38,247 nucleotides of DNA, taken from positions 1-38,247 of the forward strand of contig JAHDQM010000044.1 in assembly GCA_018433835.1 (NCBI GenBank), in the 5' to 3' direction. How positions within the stretch are numbered: the stretch's first letter is position 1; every line of letters starts with the position of its first letter. Shown one piece after another: positions 25,582 through 36,968 of the stretch. This DNA comes from Methanoculleus sp. GTDB lineage: Archaea; Halobacteriota; Methanomicrobia; Methanomicrobiales; Methanoculleaceae. Both the position numbers and the translations under genes were made by a program. The notes beneath the pieces were generated by a model, which made no database searches, was not told the origin of the DNA, and was given only the letters and a program-made list of their open reading frames with translations.

Positions 25582-26545
25582 ATGGTCGAAATTGGTTATA
25601 AACTCGCGAGCGAAGAGCACGGGCCGCTTGACCTGGTCTGCAACGCCCGCCAGGCGGAGGATGCCGGCTTTGCGTTTGCCATGATATCGGATCATTGCCA
25701 CCCCTGGACGGCCCGGCAGGGGCAGAGCCCGTTTGTCTGGAGCGTGATCGGCGGCATCTCGCAGGCGACGGCGGACCTGCGGCTGGTGACGGGCGTCACC
25801 TGCCCGACGATACGGATCCACCCCGGCATCATCGCCCAGGCCGCCGCAACCGCCGCCGCGATGATGCCGGAGCGGTTTATCCTGGGCCTCGGGTCGGGCG
25901 AAAACCTCAACGAGCACGTCTTCGGCGACCCCTGGCCCCCTGCGCCGATCCGGATAGAGATGCTCGAGGAGGCGGTGGAGGTGATCAGGATCCTCTGGAA
26001 GGGGGGCATGCAGGACCACTACGGTTCTTTCTACACCCTGGAGAATGCGCAGGTCTTCTCGCTCCCGGAAGAGCTCCCGCCGATATACATCGCGTCCGAA
26101 GGCCCGATCAGCGCTTCCCTGGCCGCGCGGGTCGGGGATGGGTTCATCAACCCGGGCAGCAACGCCGAGGAGAATCTCATCATCTTCCGGAACTCCGGGG
26201 GCGGCGATAAACCGGCAATATATCGAGACAGCGGTCTGCTGGGCAGAGAGCGAGGAGATCGGGCAGACGACCGCCTACGAGCAATGGCCCACCGCAGCAA
26301 ACAAAGGGGAACTCAACAGGGTCCTTCCCACACCGACACATTACGAGCAGGCGGCGAAGATGGCGACGCCGGAGGATGTGGCGGAGCACGTCGTTTGCGG
26401 GCCCGATCCGGAGGTACATATCAAGAAGATCGAGGAGAGTATCGGGAAGGGGTTCGATCACGTCTGCATCCACCAGATCGGGCAGCAGCAGCGGGAGTTC
26501 ATGGAGTTTTACCGGAAGGAGGTTCTGCCGCATTTCACGGGGTGA
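25582..26545 (+). pseudogene. F420-dependent oxidoreductase (G6PDH-like), one frameshift
   Basis: Luciferase-like F420 enzyme, about 320 residues when joined. The first frame holds MVEIGYKLASEEHGPLDLV, ISDHCHPWTARQG, the F420-binding region ILGLGSGENLNEHVFG and PPIYIASEGP. Near 26213 the frame slips by one base in ACCGGCAA. The rest continues in another frame as QYIETAVCWAESEE, YEQWPTAANKG and FDHVCIHQIGQQQREFMEF to the stop at 26545. The break may be one inserted G. Nothing else is damaged, so sequencing error or very recent loss are both possible. Relatives oxidise sugar phosphates or alcohols with F420. Confidence 0.82.
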
Positions 26546-26652
26546 GGGCGTTACAGGAGGGTCTGGGGAGGTGCAAATCCGGGCGAGCAACGGAGGGGGG
26601 AAGAAGCCAATATTTGCAGGTCGTGAGAAATTATACCTCCAAACGATGCAAA

Positions 26653-26857
26653 ACCCGATACAGTGGACCGTGGGAGTATCGCCACGGGGGGTGGGGACAG
26701 GGGAGGGGGGGCGTGCCCCCCTCCCCTGCAACCCCTCGCACCTAACGGTGCTCCTGCTCCTGCTCGAAGCCTGGCAGCTTCTCAAGCTCCGGACATTGTC
26801 CGTCGCACCCTTCGGCCAGTCGCACTCCCCCAAACGCGATACCACTGGAGATCCGTG
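26653..26857 (+). repeat. Modular hairpin repeat, copy B (with both ends)
   Basis: The left end is CAGTGGACCGTGG then TATCGCC; the right end is GCGATA (26836) then ATCCGTG (to 26857). Hairpins in order: a G-run/C-run stem (26699-26728), GCACC-taac-GGTGC (26738-26751), GAAGC-ctggca-GCTTC (26766-26781) and CGGAC-att-GTCCG (26790-26802). Linkers equal those of copy F, while stems differ with matched changes. Confidence 0.75.
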
Positions 26858-27039
26858 GACGGGATATACTACAGGAAGGAGCGTAAGCACCAATCTGTGC
26901 GAGTGTAAGAAGACCGGGCGTGTTAGAGGCTCAAAGGGCTATATCGTGCGAGCAAAAGCGCATTTGAGTTCCGATAGACGCGATGCCAAAAATAGCATAT
27001 TAGACGTTACAAGTACCTCGGGTAAACGCAGTAACGGGG

Positions 27040-27064
27040 CGGCCTGAAAACAGATACAAAAAAG
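27040..27064 (-). terminator. T-run terminator after glnK1
   Basis: On the minus strand TTGTAACTTTTTTGTATC follows the glnK1 stop directly. A T-run alone is enough for archaeal termination. Confidence 0.45.
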
Positions 27065-28610
<1,546 letters not shown>

Positions 28611-28816
28611 GCTCCTTCCTCCAGATGACAGATGGCATCCGCTACCGGCTTTGCTGTGCCTCTTTTTGGACAGCGAACTCTTCACAAATCGGGACGAGAC
28701 AAACGGCCTTGTCTCTTCACCCGGCTGGTGATCGCACAAGATGTCTCTGCTGGACCTCGAACGGACGGTTCTACCATGCGACAGTATACGGGACGCTATA
28801 CCCCCATCTTTTAGAA
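28611..28816 (-). other. Long amt1 leader region
   Basis: About 205 bases between the predicted transcription start and the amt1 ATG; with 28844-29031 it makes a 420-base gap between amt1 and glnK2. I find no protein-like frame and no known RNA motif. The leader is much longer than those of amt2 and amt3. Confidence 0.4.
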
Positions 28817-28843
28817 GGAAGTTGCCTTCCACATGATTTAAGC
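28817..28843 (-). promoter_or_regulatory. NrpR-type operator and TATA box of amt1
   Basis: GGAA-GTTGCC-TTCC (28817-28830) matches the NrpR repressor consensus GGAA-N6-TTCC. A TATA box (CTTAAATC, minus, 28836-28843) lies just upstream, so the operator covers the transcription start. Confidence 0.75.
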
Positions 28844-29031
28844 ATCTCCAATACTCAGACTCGCTCGTCGATGGTGAAAAAGACATAAGGGGGCCGGCAG
28901 CTCCAAAAGGCAGGGGTAAAGGCCCCTGTCCGCACCAGGCGTGCCGCCAGGAAGAGTGCGGGCGACCCACCTGCGGCGCCGGCTCGCATCAGATCAGGAG
29001 CGGAGTTTGTTGGGAGGTACGGAGGAGAGGA

Positions 29032-29370
29032 TTATTGATCGACCGGATCGAGCTCATCGGTCCGCACCTTGCACATGGTCTCGATGGGCATCACGAAGAC
29101 CCGACCATCCCCGAATTTTCCGGTCCGTCCGTTCTCCCGGATGATCCGGATGACCTCATCCACCTCTGCACTCCTGACCACCATTTCGATCTTCATCTTG
29201 GGAATGAGATCGACCGGCACCGTCTTGCCCCTGAACTGGAGCGGGATCCCCTTCTGTGCCCCACGCCCCCGCACTTCGCTGATGGTCATACCATAGATGC
29301 CGCTTGCCTCAAGGGCCGTCTTTACCGAATCAAACTTCTCAGGCCTGATAATTGCCGTAACCATCTTCAT
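29032..29370 (-). CDS. glnK: PII signal protein 2
   Basis: A 112-residue PII protein starting MKMVTAIIRPEKFDSVK, with the C-terminal signature TGKFGDGRVFVMPIE. The T-loop reads QKGIPLQFRGKTVPVDLIPK; the Tyr51 position is Val. It is closer to GlnK1 than to GlnK3. GAGGTG lies 6 bases before the ATG at 29370; an in-frame GTG at 29379 is possible. It follows amt2 by 10 bases and presumably gates that transporter. Confidence 0.92.
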   Translation of the reverse strand: MKMVTAIIRPEKFDSVKTALEASGIYGMTISEVRGRGAQKGIPLQFRGKTVPVDLIPKMKIEMVVRSAEVDEVIRIIRENGRTGKFGDGRVFVMPIETMCKVRTDELDPVDQ

Positions 29371-29380
29371 GCCAATCACC

Positions 29381-30574
29381 TCACATCAGGGTTGATTCTC
29401 CATGCTGGGCGATATCCAGCCCGACATACTCTTCTTCCTCGCTCACCCGGAGCCCCAGTACCGCGTCGACGACTTTGGCGAGGACGAAGGTCACGACGAA
29501 GGCATATAGAACGACGATAGACGCATCAGCCAGCTGGATGACGAACTGACCGGGGTTTCCATAGAGCAGGCCGTCGACACCGCCGACTGCCGCAACCGCA
29601 AAGACGCCGGTCGCCAGAGCGCCCCAGAAACCACCGACGCCGTGGATTGCCCAGGCATCCAGGCTCTCATCCAGGCCCTTCCGCATCCGGAAGAGCAGGG
29701 CCCCGTAGCAGATGATGCCCGCGACCGCACCGATCGCAATTGAAGCCATGGGTTCGACGAACCCGGCCGCCGGAGTAATGGCGACAAGTCCGGCGATGGC
29801 ACCGCTGATCATACCAAGCGAACTCGGTTTGCCGCGGGTCCAGGAGGCGAAGAGCCAGGCGAGAGCCCCTGCGGCCGCGGCGATTATGGTGACTACGAAG
29901 GCGTTGGCTGCCAGGCCGTTGGCTGCCAGCGCGCTGCCGGCGTTGAACCCGAACCACCCGAACCACAGGAGCGCTCCTCCGAGCAGGGTCATCGGGATGT
30001 TGTGGGGCTCCATGCTGTACTGCCCGAATCCGACGCGCTTGCCGATGACGAGCGCGAGTGCGAGCGCCGAGAATCCGGAACTGATATGGACGACCGTGCC
30101 GCCGGCAAAGTCGAGCGCACCCAGCTGTGCGGCCCAGCCCCCGCCCCACGCCCAGTGGGCGAGCGGATCGTACACCAGCGTCGTCCAGAGCAGGCCGAAG
30201 ATGATGAACGAGCTCAGCTTCACCCGTTCGGCAACCGCCGACGTGACGATGGCCAGAGTCAGCCCGGCAAAGACCAGCTGGAAGACCATGAAGAGCAGGT
30301 CAGGGATGCCGTCGCCGTCCATGCAGACGCCGTTCAGGAAGACGTACTCGAGGTTTCCTATCAGCCCGCCGATATCAGACCCGAAGGCCAGGCTGTAGCC
30401 GAAGATCACCCACTGGAGGGTGACGACGGCAAATGCAATGAACGCCAGCGCGATCATGGAGATGGAGTTCTTGCGCCGCACGAGCCCGCCGTAGAAGAGC
30501 CCTACTCCAGGAGTCATCAACATGACCATGGCCGTGCAGATGAGAACAAACGCCGTAGAGCCGGTGTCAATCAT
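29381..30574 (-). CDS. amt: Ammonium transporter 2
   Basis: A 397-residue Amt channel, closely related to amt1 in protein and DNA. It starts [19 protein letters not shown]; the pore His residues are in [11 protein letters not shown] and [11 protein letters not shown]; the tail [18 protein letters not shown] ends the protein. GGAGG lies 8 bases before the ATG. It is transcribed on minus with glnK2 and is divergent from amt3. The promoter carries its own GGAA-N6-TTCC site. Confidence 0.93.
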   Translation of the reverse strand: MIDTGSTAFVLICTAMVMLMTPGVGLFYGGLVRRKNSISMIALAFIAFAVVTLQWVIFGYSLAFGSDIGGLIGNLEYVFLNGVCMDGDGIPDLLFMVFQLVFAGLTLAIVTSAVAERVKLSSFIIFGLLWTTLVYDPLAHWAWGGGWAAQLGALDFAGGTVVHISSGFSALALALVIGKRVGFGQYSMEPHNIPMTLLGGALLWFGWFGFNAGSALAANGLAANAFVVTIIAAAAGALAWLFASWTRGKPSSLGMISGAIAGLVAITPAAGFVEPMASIAIGAVAGIICYGALLFRMRKGLDESLDAWAIHGVGGFWGALATGVFAVAAVGGVDGLLYGNPGQFVIQLADASIVVLYAFVVTFVLAKVVDAVLGLRVSEEEEYVGLDIAQHGESTLM

Positions 30575-30635
30575 GCCCCGGCCTCCGGGTCACCCATAGG
30601 CAATTTCCGCAGGTAACCGTCACCATACATCGGAA

Positions 30636-30662
30636 GGAAGTTGCCTTCCAATGGTTATAAAT
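30636..30662 (-). promoter_or_regulatory. NrpR-type operator and TATA box of amt2
   Basis: GGAA-GTTGCC-TTCC (30636-30649), the same 14 bases as at amt1. The TATA box (TTTATAA, minus, near 30655-30662) is just upstream. The predicted leader is about 60 bases. Confidence 0.78.
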
Positions 30663-30870
30663 ATTTTTAATTTGCGCCCCAGCTTTGCCGAATGCGCCAG
30701 ACGGAGAGATGCGCCCCACAAAGAGTGTTGTCCAGGGGCACCCCGGAAGAACGCGGCCCTGCACCACACCACAATCATAGAATTACCACATAATTTCCGG
30801 AATCAGACCACGTACCATGCAGCCCTGCTCGCGGCGCACGAAGCAGAGCAATCAGAGCGAAATAGAAAGA

Positions 30871-30896
30871 TCTAAATATGGTGGAAGGAAACTTCC
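30871..30896 (+). promoter_or_regulatory. NrpR-type operator and TATA box of amt3
   Basis: TCTAAATATG (30871-30880) is the TATA region. GGAA-GGAAAC-TTCC (30883-30896) follows, itself part of the longer palindrome GAAGGAA-ac-TTCCTTC. The position blocks transcription initiation when the repressor is bound. The 348-base gap between amt2 and amt3 holds only these two promoters. Confidence 0.75.
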
Positions 30897-30922
30897 TTCT
30901 ACCATATGAGACAGAGGTGAAT

Positions 30923-32676
<1,754 letters not shown>

Positions 32677-32724
32677 CCAATGCACTCTACACCCACATCC
32701 CCCATGTGATTGTATCCGGGGCCC

Positions 32725-32748
32725 TCCCCTCAAGCGAGTCAGAGGGGA
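32725..32748 (+). terminator. Hairpin after glnK3
   Basis: TCCCCTC pairs with GAGGGGA around a 10-base loop, about 50 bases after the glnK3 stop; a TTTTT run follows near 32780. A likely end of the amt3-glnK3 transcript. Confidence 0.4.
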
Positions 32749-32915
32749 AGTATGTGCCCGATGCCCGGACAACAACCCCTTTTTACACGTCCTCCCTTTT
32801 TTCAGGGCGTCACACCGTGCCCCGGGACTATCCGAGACACGAACACACCACCCTTATGGCGTGATCAGGGTATGGATTGATGCATCTGAAGATCAAGATC
32901 TACCCGGGTGATACG

Positions 32916-33473
32916 ATGAGTACGCATCGGAGTCCGGCAGACGTCCGCCGGGTCTGTGCCCGCCTGCGGCCGGCAAGGACCCGGGCGGAACTTGCAGATA
33001 TCCTCTACCGGGAGGTCTCCGGCTACTCGCTCTTCGACCTCCAGGCGATGCGGGGAAGGGTGGAGCAGGACCTCCGGTCCGTCCCCGCCGGGTACCGGCG
33101 GCGCCTCTATCCCCGGGTGATGGAGCAGATCTTTGAGACGCACCATACCCTCGTCTCCGCCGCCCGCCGGGGCGGTCAGAGTATACCGGACGAGCCGCTC
33201 CCGGAGGAATTCCAGGAATTCTCTCGAATGGTCGAGAGGACGTGCCTTGCACTGGGCGAGGAGCAGCAGCACCTCGAACTCCTCTACTTCCTCCTTGCCG
33301 CCTTCAACATCTTCGTCCTCGACCGCCCCGCCCACCCGGCGGGCACGCCGTTTCCCGGCGGGCTCGAAGTCGAGGTCAGGGACGGGGAGTACCTCTGCCC
33401 CGTCCGGGAGAAAGCCGACGATGTCGATAACGCCCTCTGCCCCTACTGCCCGGCAAAGCAGAGCGACGACTAG
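32916..33473 (+). CDS. UPF0305 / DUF2115 family protein
   Basis: About 185 residues, soluble. The N-terminal half is helical (LADILYREVSGYSLFDLQ, then YRRRLYPRVMEQIFETHH). The C-terminal half has FLLAAFNIFVLDRPAHP, GTPFPGGLEVE and a Cys-rich end (YLCPVREKA ... ALCPYCPAKQ). This fits the methanogen family UPF0305/DUF2115. The closing Cys residues could bind a metal or iron-sulfur cluster. Function is unknown. The ATG at 32916 has GGTGAT just upstream; an earlier frame to 32877 is less supported. Confidence 0.8.
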   Translation: MSTHRSPADVRRVCARLRPARTRAELADILYREVSGYSLFDLQAMRGRVEQDLRSVPAGYRRRLYPRVMEQIFETHHTLVSAARRGGQSIPDEPLPEEFQEFSRMVERTCLALGEEQQHLELLYFLLAAFNIFVLDRPAHPAGTPFPGGLEVEVRDGEYLCPVREKADDVDNALCPYCPAKQSDD

Positions 33474-33642
33474 GGAACATGTCGGAACCCCGGGGAGCGT
33501 GGGGCGAGACAGAGAAAGGCCCGGGCGTTAAAAATAAAAAAGGGCTCTTTTGAAACCCCGTTCTGATCTTCATCCTTACCCTGATGAGGCTGGTGCCGGA
33601 CCAGGCTTGTCCCTGGGACGACTTTTTTCTCGGGCATGTCCT

Positions 33643-33962
33643 CATGCAGTGGACCATGGTGGCCTGCGCACCTTCGGTGCTCGAACTCCCGCCGTCCCGC
33701 CGGTCGTTTATCGCCATTGGGGGTGGGGCTGACGGGGAGTGCGATGCTCCGAAGGAGCGGAGCACGAGCACCGATAGGTGCGAGGGGGGACCCCCTCCCC
33801 TGTCTCCACCTCGCTACGAGCCACACATCTCATCAGCCCCACCCCACCCGCGCTTCGCGCTCCTCCCCCGCCCCAGGGGCGGGGGCAGTCATGGCGATAT
33901 GCGATGGACGGAACGTCCGGAGCAGGAGCACCGCTAGGTGCGATACCCAGTGGAAAGCCGTG
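33643..33962. repeat. Composite of modular hairpin repeats, copy C
   Basis: At least two nested units in the 580-base gap 33474-34053. Hairpins: GCACC-ttc-GGTGC (33668-33680), GCTCC-gaa-GGAGC (33746-33758), GCACC-gata-GGTGC (33768-33781), GCGC-ttc-GCGC (33850-33860), a perfect C-run/G-run hairpin (33865-33885), GGACG-gaa-CGTCC (33906-33918) and GCACC-gcta-GGTGC (33928-33941). The left end CAGTGGACCATGG is at 33645, and the right end GCGATACCCAGTGG then GCCGTG runs to 33962. The rest of the gap shows no gene. Confidence 0.7.
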
Positions 33963-34019
33963 CCCCGGCGCACCTACCCCCGATTGCGGCCATCTGGAGC
34001 AAGCAAGTGGGGTTTCAAC

Positions 34020-34041
34020 AAAGCCAAAAAAGATACTTTTG
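34020..34041 (-). terminator. T-run after the nitroreductase gene
   Basis: On minus, AAAAGTATCTTTTTTGGC lies about 15-30 bases after the stop at 34054. Confidence 0.4.
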
Positions 34042-34053
34042 CGGTGTGTCCGC

Positions 34054-34581
34054 CTATTCTTCCTCGTAGCGCTCGAAGAACGTGACCTCGTCGGGGAGTT
34101 TCTTCTTCGCGATCAGGATCTCCTCGGGGTATCCCGCGGGCACGAGGGATACAAGCCTGTATTCCTCAGGGACGTTGAGAAGTTTCCGGACATCCTCGGC
34201 ATAATCCTTCTTCTCTCCCGCAACCCAGCAGGACCCGACCCCCCATGCCTGGAGCGCGAGAAGGAGCTGCATCGTCGCTGCACAGCAGTCTTCGAGGTAA
34301 TACTTCGCATCCCTCTTCCCGAAGACGGCGAAACAGATGGGCGCATCGGCGATGAACCTGGCGTTCTCAGCCAGGTCCGCGATCGCCCGCAGCGTATCGC
34401 GGTTCTGGACGGTCCCAAAGAGCCAGGGCTGCTCGTTTCTCGCAGTAGGGGCAAGGCGCGCGCAGTCGAGGGCGTCTTTGACGATCTTATCCTCGACAGG
34501 GCTATCCTTGTACTTCCGCACGCTGTGCCTGCTCCTTATTACGGTGACACCGAGATTAACCGTTCCACCAATCGGACTCAT
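34054..34581 (-). CDS. Nitroreductase-family flavoprotein
   Basis: A 175-residue protein of the FMN-binding nitroreductase fold. The N-terminal SRHSVRKYKDSPVED is the phosphate-binding motif of FMN. ARLAPTARNEQPW and ALQAWGVGSCWVAG follow as expected, and the end VSLVPAGYPEE closes the fold. The protein is short for the family but complete. Members reduce quinones, nitro compounds or flavins with NAD(P)H or F420; the substrate here cannot be read. It is transcribed alone, with a T-run behind it. Confidence 0.88.
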   Translation of the reverse strand: MSPIGGTVNLGVTVIRSRHSVRKYKDSPVEDKIVKDALDCARLAPTARNEQPWLFGTVQNRDTLRAIADLAENARFIADAPICFAVFGKRDAKYYLEDCCAATMQLLLALQAWGVGSCWVAGEKKDYAEDVRKLLNVPEEYRLVSLVPAGYPEEILIAKKKLPDEVTFFERYEEE

Positions 34582-34657
34582 GCAACGATGATGGGCACTC
34601 CAGGCCTAAATACCTTGGGGAAACGGAGGGGGAAGTGCCCCCGACAGGGACGCGGGC

Positions 34658-35854
34658 CTAAAAGAGGCCCTGTATTATCTGTAGCATGTTCGAGAAGCCG
34701 TCGACGATGACCACGGCCGGATCGATCCCGAGGACCGGGAAGATGAATATGAAGTAGGCGACGGTCCCGAGCGTGCTCCCGACGTTCGCGAGAGCTGCAA
34801 CCAGCACCACCCTAAAAAGCGGGATCTTGCGCATCTCCGAGATGGTCTCCGCCTCGACGATCTGCCGCAACTCACCGGCGGCGGGCTTGCGGATCTTCGC
34901 CTCGACGATTGCCGCAAACCATCCCGCTGCAAGCAGCGGGTTGAGGGACGTCATCCAGGAGACTGCAAACGCCGTGGCGGCCGAGAAGGGATGCCCGCCG
35001 GCGAGCAGCGTGAGTGCGGCGCTTAAGGTGCCGTTGATCAGGACCCAGTAGAGGAGGGTGGCCAGCAGGACGTCGAACCCCAAACCCGAGAAGGCTATCG
35101 CGGCGATCAGGAGGAGGAAGAGGACGGTGACGGCCGTCCCGAGGATTTTGCCCCACGGCAGACCCTTCACCCCGGCGGTCAGGGCCGGGAGCGGCGGCAG
35201 CGTCTCCGGTGCGTCGAGGTAGCGCTGCACCCCCCGGATGTGTCCGGCACCGACGACGGCGAGCACCCGCTCGTACCGGCTCCCGAGCATCAGGATCTGG
35301 TGAGCAAGATAGGCGTCCCGCTCATCGATCAGGGCCTGGGCACCCTGGGGAGAGAACTTCCGGAACTCCTCCATCGCGGCACTCACCACGTCCTGGTTCG
35401 TGAACTCGTCAACGTCGATCTCCTGGCTCTCGACACCCACGAGCGAGTAGATCAGGGCCCCGATGAGCTTGATCTTCTCCCAGATCCCCATCATGCCCCA
35501 GAACCGGGCAAGCGTGATCCGAATATCCCGGTCGATGAGCGCCACGGGCTTCTGGTGCGCTTCAGCTTCCTCGATGGCGACCAGCATCTCGGCACCGGGT
35601 TTCACGCCGGTTTCGGCGCCGATCCGTTGCTGGATGAAGGTGAGCATCCACTGGACGAGGAGCTGACCAAAGTTCCCGGCCTTCAGGATCTCCGCAACCG
35701 AGGGCTCGGGTGCCTCCTCTCTGAGCGATATGAACCGGCCCCGGTCAAGTTCGACGCCGACGATGCCGGGCTGGAACTCCTCGATCGCGGACCGGACTTC
35801 CTCAACGCTTTTCTGCGAGACATGGGCCGTCCCGACGAGACGAATCTCAGTCAT
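34658..35854 (-). CDS. TraB-family membrane protein
   Basis: A 398-residue protein of the TraB/PrgY/GumN type. The soluble N-terminal domain (1-220) has LVGTAHVSQKS at the start, GVELDRGRF near 33, and VVGAGHIRGVQ near 209, the conserved His and Glu residues proposed as metallo-hydrolase ligands. The C-terminal part (about 235-398) holds four to five membrane helices. Archaeal relatives are widespread with unproven role; a membrane-anchored protease or pheromone-shutdown-like activity has been proposed. Its start overlaps the YkgJ-like gene by 8 bases. Confidence 0.87.
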   Translation of the reverse strand: MTEIRLVGTAHVSQKSVEEVRSAIEEFQPGIVGVELDRGRFISLREEAPEPSVAEILKAGNFGQLLVQWMLTFIQQRIGAETGVKPGAEMLVAIEEAEAHQKPVALIDRDIRITLARFWGMMGIWEKIKLIGALIYSLVGVESQEIDVDEFTNQDVVSAAMEEFRKFSPQGAQALIDERDAYLAHQILMLGSRYERVLAVVGAGHIRGVQRYLDAPETLPPLPALTAGVKGLPWGKILGTAVTVLFLLLIAAIAFSGLGFDVLLATLLYWVLINGTLSAALTLLAGGHPFSAATAFAVSWMTSLNPLLAAGWFAAIVEAKIRKPAAGELRQIVEAETISEMRKIPLFRVVLVAALANVGSTLGTVAYFIFIFPVLGIDPAVVIVDGFSNMLQIIQGLF

Positions 35855-36389
35855 GGAGCACCTTCACGCCCTCGCTGTCGATCACGACGCGTTTTCCCGG
35901 CGGCATCGTCGCTCTTCGGTAAACAGCGCGGATACCGGCCTCTTCCGTCGCCTCGGCAGCCTGACGCCTGCAGAGGTCGGCTGCCGCACCGTGCACGCCG
36001 CGAGGGGAGAGGGGCGTGCCGAGGCCGGGGCATTCCGAGACCAGCAGATCGTCGTCCACCAGCATAAACGGGTAGGTGCGGCAGATCCAGGGACGATGAG
36101 CATAAACAGAGCACCGCCCATCCCTGAGAAAGACACAGGCGTCTGCCGTGCGCCTGATGCACCAGGCAAGGGTGTACTCCCCGCCGTCCCCGGCGCTGAT
36201 AAAATCGGGATAGGGTTCGGCGACCTCGTCCCAGGCCATCCCGGTAGCCGCCATGATTGTCCGGACCTCGGCAGGGCTCACGATCACGAGGTTCGAGTCT
36301 TCCGCGACCCGCCGGCAACAGGCACCGCACTCCCGGCAACGGAACCCGAAAGACCCGACCCGGCTCGCAACGTCGTCTATTCCGAGCAT
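35847..36389 (-). CDS. YkgJ-type iron-sulfur/zinc cluster protein
   Basis: A 180-residue protein with the family's cysteine set: FRCRECGACCRR near residues 17-26, AWCIRRTADACVF near 75-87, and GRCSVYAHRPWICRTYPF near 91-108. These form the CxxCxxCC and C-x-R-P-x-x-C-R pattern of the YkgJ/UPF0153 family, thought to hold an iron-sulfur or zinc centre. Function is unknown. It overlaps both neighbours, guaAA by 13 bases upstream and TraB by 8 downstream, so the three are surely co-transcribed. Confidence 0.85.
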   Translation of the reverse strand: MLGIDDVASRVGSFGFRCRECGACCRRVAEDSNLVIVSPAEVRTIMAATGMAWDEVAEPYPDFISAGDGGEYTLAWCIRRTADACVFLRDGRCSVYAHRPWICRTYPFMLVDDDLLVSECPGLGTPLSPRGVHGAAADLCRRQAAEATEEAGIRAVYRRATMPPGKRVVIDSEGVKVLHD

Positions 36390-36931
36390 ATCCTGTCAAA
36401 ATTCTCAAAGAGAAGCCGCCCGTTGACGGTATGGCTGACCTCCGGGTGCCACTGGATGCCGTAGAGGCGCTCATCCGGAGACGCCATCGCCTCCACACCG
36501 CAGATAGCCGACTCTGCAAGCCGGATAAACCCTTCCGGGACCACCGAGACCTCGTCCGCATGCGACGCCCATACCTGCATCCGGTCCGGGTAGCCCTCAA
36601 GGAGGCTACTCCGTTCAAGGATCTCAACCTCGACCGCACCGAACCCCCCGCTTGCACCCCGGCGGATCGCGCCTCCGCGGGCCGTCGCCATGATGTGCAA
36701 CCCAAGACAGATGCCGAGAACGGGAAGATCGAGGTCAAGGTACGCGGGAGCGACCCCGGCGCGATCGAGGGTCGGGCCGCCGCCGAGGATGATGCCCCGG
36801 CAGCCCCGGGCGACCTCGGCCGGCGGCGTAACATTCGAGATCATCGTGGCCTCAAGATCCATGTCACGGAGCGCCCGGAGGATCAGGTGGTTGAACTGTC
36901 CGTAATTGTTGACCACATAAAGTGGAAGCAT
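36377..36931 (-). CDS. guaAA: GMP synthase glutamine amidotransferase subunit
   Basis: A 184-residue class I glutamine amidotransferase, standing alone as in many archaea where GMP synthase is split. It has YVVNNYGQFNHL at the start, IILGGGPTLDR near 47, the nucleophile Cys in LGICLGLHIMA near 74, and the catalytic His-Glu in GIQWHPEV near 159. It releases ammonia for XMP amination by the ATP-PPase subunit (guaAB), which is not in the window. The canonical GHQ after the nucleophile is GLH. It heads an overlapping block with the YkgJ-like and TraB genes. Confidence 0.92.
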   Translation of the reverse strand: MLPLYVVNNYGQFNHLILRALRDMDLEATMISNVTPPAEVARGCRGIILGGGPTLDRAGVAPAYLDLDLPVLGICLGLHIMATARGGAIRRGASGGFGAVEVEILERSSLLEGYPDRMQVWASHADEVSVVPEGFIRLAESAICGVEAMASPDERLYGIQWHPEVSHTVNGRLLFENFDRICSE

Positions 36932-36968
36932 TGCTTATAGGTTGATGTAAAAGGGTATAGTCCTTCCC

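Larger units (their letters stand above)
26546..27064. other. Intergenic region with repeat copy B only
   Basis: 519 bases between the F420-oxidoreductase pseudogene and glnK1. Apart from the repeat at 26653-26857 and the T-run terminator at the right edge I see no gene. Open frames here are low-complexity products of the repeat. Confidence 0.55.
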
